Below are positions 16,818-19,881 of a DNA stretch of 19,881 nt, one piece after another. The notes below the pieces were generated by a model. That model did not search any database, was not told where the DNA came from, and was given only the letters and a program-made list of their open reading frames with translations. This stretch comes from Saprospiraceae bacterium (GTDB lineage Bacteria > Bacteroidota > Bacteroidia > Bacteroidales > JAIPBB01): positions 1 to 19,881 of the forward strand of contig JAIPBB010000053.1 of NCBI GenBank assembly GCA_021739805.1. The letters are read 5' to 3'. The first letter of the stretch is position 1. Every line of letters begins with the position of its first letter. Made by a program: the position numbers and the translations under genes.

Positions 16818-16890
16818 AATGACTACTGAATGACGCGAAGCAAATGACTACTGAATGACGCCCGAAGGGCAAATGACAACAGAATGACTG
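16818..16890. repeat. AATGAC pair repeats separated by C(GAA)G mini-hairpins
   Basis: Six copies of AATGAC at 16818, 16829, 16843, 16854, 16872 and 16883, arranged as three pairs. Each pair has a 5-nt spacer (TACTG, TACTG, AACAG). Pairs 1 and 2 are separated by GCGAAGC (16835-16841). Pairs 2 and 3 are separated by GCCCGAAGGGC (16860-16870). Both are perfect palindromic stems (2 and 4 bp) with the same GAA loop. The two repeat units differ in length (25 and 29 bp) only by two extra base pairs in the stem, so the arms changed together. GCGAAGC is a well-known DNA mini-hairpin of exceptional stability. Non-coding, between murF and anmK. It is not a CRISPR array: units are too short and spacers are not unique. 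Confidence 0.8.
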
Positions 16891-16924
16891 AAATTATGAT
16901 TAAAATTTAAAAATTAACATAACA

Positions 16925-17974
16925 TTGAATATTTACAAAGCAATTGGTCTAATGTCAGGAACATCACTTGATGGTGTTGATTTGGCTTATTGTATTTTCA
17001 TAGAAGAAGTTAATAATTGGGAGTTCCAGATAAATGCATCAAAAACAATAGAATATTCTAATGATTGGAAAAAGAAACTTACCAGCCTTGAGAATTCATC
17101 TTCAGAAGATTTTGTTAGGGTGAATGTTGGATATGGTCATTATTTAGGACAGCTAGTCAAAGAATTTATTAATGAAAAAAAAATAGAACCTGATTTAGTT
17201 GCTTCGCATGGTCACACTATTTTTCACCAGCCTGAAAATAAATTAAGTGTTCAAATTGGAGATGGACCAGCTATTTCATCTTATTTGAGTTGTCCTCTTG
17301 TGTTTGATTTCAGATCCTTAGACGTTGCTTTAGGTGGACAAGGAGCACCTTTAGTTCCTATTGGTGATAAATTACTTTTTAGTCAATATGATTATTGTAT
17401 AAATATAGGAGGTTTTGTTAATATTTCATTTGAAAAGGAAAATGAAAGATTGGCTTATGACATTTGTCCTGCTAATATTGTTTTAAACGAAATTGCTAGA
17501 AAAGAAAGAAAAGACTTTGACGAAAATGGAGAACTCGCAAAAAAGGGAAATATTAATAATGAGTTATTGAATCAACTGAACAGTGTAGAGTATTATTTAA
17601 AAATTCATCCCAAATCATTGGGAAAGGAATGGGTCTTGAAAAATTTCAAGCCAATAATGGAAAGTTTTAATATCTCAAACTTTGATAAACTGCGAACTTT
17701 AACTGAACATATAGCTATTCAAATTTCAAATTCAATTAATAACGAAAACACATCTGTTTTTATAACAGGTGGTGGAGCCAAGAATAAATTTTTAATAGAA
17801 CGAATTTCAAATATTTCTAAAGCCAAAATTATTATTCCTGATAAAACAATAATAGATTTCAAGGAAGCTATGGTATTTGCTTTTCTGGGTGTTTTGAGAT
17901 TAAGAAATCAGATAAACTGTTTAAGTAGTGTGACCGGAGCTTCAAGAGATAGCGTTTGCGGGGTGATTTGTTAG
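16925..17974 (+). CDS. anmK: Anhydro-N-acetylmuramic acid kinase
   Basis: AnmK opens and phosphorylates 1,6-anhydroMurNAc to MurNAc-6-phosphate with ATP, a step in reusing wall material released by lytic transglycosylases. Cytoplasmic; ASKHA-kinase fold. Blocks: IGLMSGTSLDGVDLAY (7-22), ASHGHTIFHQP (93-103), VFDFRSLDVALGGQGAPLVP (126-145), CINIGGFVNISF (158-169), YDICPANIVLNE (178-189) and FITGGGAKNKFLIERI. D179 in DICPAN is the likely catalytic acid/base by comparison with the family DTGPGN motif. The length of 349 aa is slightly below E. coli (369 aa). The start is TTG at 16925: the family N-terminus begins just before IGLMSGTS, the next ATG (16952) would cut into the conserved loop, and no in-frame ATG lies between TTG and the upstream stop. 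It follows murF by 162 bp, across the repeat cluster. Confidence 0.93.
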   Translation: MNIYKAIGLMSGTSLDGVDLAYCIFIEEVNNWEFQINASKTIEYSNDWKKKLTSLENSSSEDFVRVNVGYGHYLGQLVKEFINEKKIEPDLVASHGHTIFHQPENKLSVQIGDGPAISSYLSCPLVFDFRSLDVALGGQGAPLVPIGDKLLFSQYDYCINIGGFVNISFEKENERLAYDICPANIVLNEIARKERKDFDENGELAKKGNINNELLNQLNSVEYYLKIHPKSLGKEWVLKNFKPIMESFNISNFDKLRTLTEHIAIQISNSINNENTSVFITGGGAKNKFLIERISNISKAKIIIPDKTIIDFKEAMVFAFLGVLRLRNQINCLSSVTGASRDSVCGVIC

Positions 17975-18054
17975 TTTCTGAATTCTATTCATCTATTAGC
18001 ATTTTGAATTATTTTTTTTATTAGGTGGGAAATTCCAAATAACAATCACCAAAT

Positions 18055-19881
18055 TTAAAAATCAATGTCCATTTCCATTCCTTCACCATTTTCTCCCTGG
18101 CGTTTTTCAGATTTATAATTGTTGATTTTATAACTTAATGATAAAGTAATAACTCTTGGTTCCCGACCAAAGTTTGTGTGTGTGTATAAAAATGCTTCTT
18201 GAGTAATGAAATCATGCGACATTGTACCAAAAATATCTCTGACATTTAACGAAACAGATGCACGATTTTTCATGAAATCATGACGTAATGCAGCATTGAA
18301 TCCATACATTTCTTTTATTGTTCCTTGTGAGGTTACTGATGGTCCACTATAAAAACCGGTTAATTGAAGTTTTGTGTTTTTCTTTATCAGGAAAGTTGTA
18401 TTCAATCTGAAATCGTAATTGTAACTTTCTTTATCAGCTCCATCCTCAATAATATCACCTTCAAGTCGATATTTAAAGAAATTGCCTGATGCGTTAATTC
18501 TTAGCCATTTGTAAAACTCCATATTAGACATTAGCTCAAATCCTAATGAATGGTCGTTGTTTAGATTAGTAAAAGTGTGAAGAACAATACCATCACTTTG
18601 CAAAGTTCGGATTCTGGTAATTTTATTTTTAACTTTTCTATAATAGCCTTCCACTGAAATAAATGATTTCGTAAATTTCTTTTGATAAGCAATTTCATAG
18701 GAATCAATATATTCAGGTTCAAGTTCCGGGTTTCCCCTTCTAATATTGTAAGCATTCATATAGCTGGTAAAAGGGTCTAAAAACCATCCCCTGGGTCTTT
18801 CAATCTTTTTAGTATAGCTTGCCATCACCTGGTTAGTTTTGTTCAGTTGTTTCGAGAAATGAATAGTCGGAAAATAATCGAGCCTGTTTATTTTATATGT
18901 ATCTGTGGCATCTTTATGACTTATTTCTCTATCGGTGTATTCACCTCTTAATCCAAATTGATAATCAATATTGAATTTTTTCCCTAAGTAAAGAGCATAT
19001 GCTGAATGAATATTAAGGTCAAAATTCATATTGCTATTATATAGTGGATTATTTGCCCAGATATTATTTGTAGTATCATATTCATTAAAAAGATAATCTT
19101 CAAAATCCCCTTCAATTCGGCTTTGTAAACCAGCTTCAAAGCGACTTTCCCTTTTTAATGGTTTTACATAATCGAGTTTCAATCTAAGGTTATCAGATTT
19201 TTCACTTTCTGTTGTTGTGATATTCGATATAAATTCATCAGTTTTTACCCAGCTTGCATTAGAAATAACTTCATCCTGCTTTTCAACAGATTCACCTTCA
19301 CTCGATGAATAGCTAATCATTCCGGTAAGTTCTTGTCCTTTATTATCTATTTTGTGTTGGTAATTTAAATTTAGTTTATAATAATTACTTTCTCTTAAGG
19401 GGTCATTTGAACTTACAGTATATATCTCAGTAGTAGCGGGCAAAGTAGAATATAAGCTTCTAGCAGTGTGTTTTCTTTGATGTTGATGGTAACCAAAGTT
19501 TCCTTCTAGGCTTATGACATTTTTATCATTTAGGAAATAATCAGCTCCTAGTTTTATAGAATATCCTTTTCGCTTCATATCTCTATCCATATCTATATTA
19601 GAAATATTTAAAGTATCGTTAATAGTTCTTATCATATCAGTTAAGCCGTCTCCATAACTGGTTCTATCGCTATAATCAATACCGGTGTAAAGATTTATTT
19701 TTTTATTCCTGTAACTAACAATAATATCACCTTTGTATTTGTCACCAGTACCGGCAGAAAGGTTTACCATACCAGAAAAACCTCTTAATTTGTTTTTTTT
19801 AAGAACAATATTAATTATTCCTCCCATTCCTTCAGGATCGTATTTTGCTGAAGGATTTGTTATTATTTCAATATTCTCTAT
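18055..19881 (-). CDS. TonB-dependent-receptor-like outer-membrane beta-barrel protein (5' end outside the window)
   Basis: The C-terminal 608 residues of a large outer-membrane protein; the frame stays open to the right edge, so the start lies beyond 19881. The first visible residues, IENIEIITNPSAKYDPEG followed by MGGIINIVLKK, are the end of a TonB-receptor plug domain. The remainder is a beta-barrel rich in alternating aromatic strands (for example RRGNPELEPEYIDSYEIAYQK and GFYSGPSV). It matches the 'outer membrane beta-barrel family' (OMP_b-brl_3) receptors of Bacteroidota. The C-terminus ends in Phe (DIDF), as is typical for outer-membrane barrels. An internal ATG at 19827 is not the real start because homologous plug sequence continues upstream. 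No SusD partner is seen downstream. The substrate cannot be told. It is convergent with anmK, with 80 bp between the stops. Confidence 0.88.
   Translation of the reverse strand: MENIEIITNPSAKYDPEGMGGIINIVLKKNKLRGFSGMVNLSAGTGDKYKGDIIVSYRNKKINLYTGIDYSDRTSYGDGLTDMIRTINDTLNISNIDMDRDMKRKGYSIKLGADYFLNDKNVISLEGNFGYHQHQRKHTARSLYSTLPATTEIYTVSSNDPLRESNYYKLNLNYQHKIDNKGQELTGMISYSSSEGESVEKQDEVISNASWVKTDEFISNITTTESEKSDNLRLKLDYVKPLKRESRFEAGLQSRIEGDFEDYLFNEYDTTNNIWANNPLYNSNMNFDLNIHSAYALYLGKKFNIDYQFGLRGEYTDREISHKDATDTYKINRLDYFPTIHFSKQLNKTNQVMASYTKKIERPRGWFLDPFTSYMNAYNIRRGNPELEPEYIDSYEIAYQKKFTKSFISVEGYYRKVKNKITRIRTLQSDGIVLHTFTNLNNDHSLGFELMSNMEFYKWLRINASGNFFKYRLEGDIIEDGADKESYNYDFRLNTTFLIKKNTKLQLTGFYSGPSVTSQGTIKEMYGFNAALRHDFMKNRASVSLNVRDIFGTMSHDFITQEAFLYTHTNFGREPRVITLSLSYKINNYKSEKRQGENGEGMEMDIDF

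Noticed and set aside
16818..16890. CRISPR-like array
   Set aside because: The repeated word is 6 bp, the spacers are near-identical or palindromic, and no cas gene is present.
17975..18054. Bidirectional terminator between anmK and the receptor gene
   Set aside because: A T-run exists, but the nearest stem (AATTC/GAATT) is only 5 weak base pairs with a long loop, not enough to call.

Overview
The window looks like a chromosomal segment of an anaerobic or facultatively anaerobic member of the Bacteroidota. It is AT-rich. It carries type IX secretion genes (porV, porU, a porP/sprF-family gene, gldJ), which are essentially confined to that phylum. Several promoter-like sites match the Bacteroidota pattern (TTTG near -33, TAnnTTTG near -7), and Shine-Dalgarno sites are weak or absent. 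I cannot name the species.

Left part (1-6747, all minus strand). The genes fdhD and ispF lie upstream of a three-gene operon that reads nuoE-like > nuoF-like > fdhA. The operon encodes a soluble, multi-cluster, NAD(P)-linked formate dehydrogenase. Its two smaller subunits resemble HydC and HydB of electron-bifurcating hydrogenases (HndA/HndC type). FdhA has the NuoG/HydA-like Fe-S N-terminus and a Cys, not selenocysteine, molybdenum ligand. FdhD, the sulfurtransferase needed to activate FdhA, sits 263 bp upstream, co-directional with the isoprenoid gene ispF. The operon has its own well-formed promoter with a small inverted repeat over the -33 element.

Centre (6845-16762). This is a type IX secretion and cell-envelope block. 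porU and porV (sortase and outer-membrane shuttle) run leftward. A porP/sprF-family gene, gldJ and murF run rightward from a shared 329-bp divergent intergenic region. PorU and PorV act together in cutting and anchoring T9SS cargo at the cell surface. GldJ is a periplasmic-side lipoprotein that stabilises the T9SS/gliding apparatus. A strong intrinsic terminator separates gldJ from murF.

Right part (15488-19881). murF (last cytoplasmic step of UDP-MurNAc-pentapeptide synthesis) is followed by anmK (anhydroMurNAc kinase, wall recycling). Between them is a non-coding repeat cluster. Convergent to anmK is the 3' part of a TonB-dependent-receptor-like outer-membrane beta-barrel gene that runs off the right edge.

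The most unexplained material is in two gene tails, not in the genes. At 16771-16890, three pairs of AATGAC are separated by mini-hairpins with a C(GAA)G triloop, next to a TTGTTAAA tandem repeat. At 1-102, another C(GAA)G hairpin is followed by 7-bp tandem repeats running up to the fdhA stop codon. I found no tRNA, rRNA, CRISPR array, insertion sequence or phage gene.
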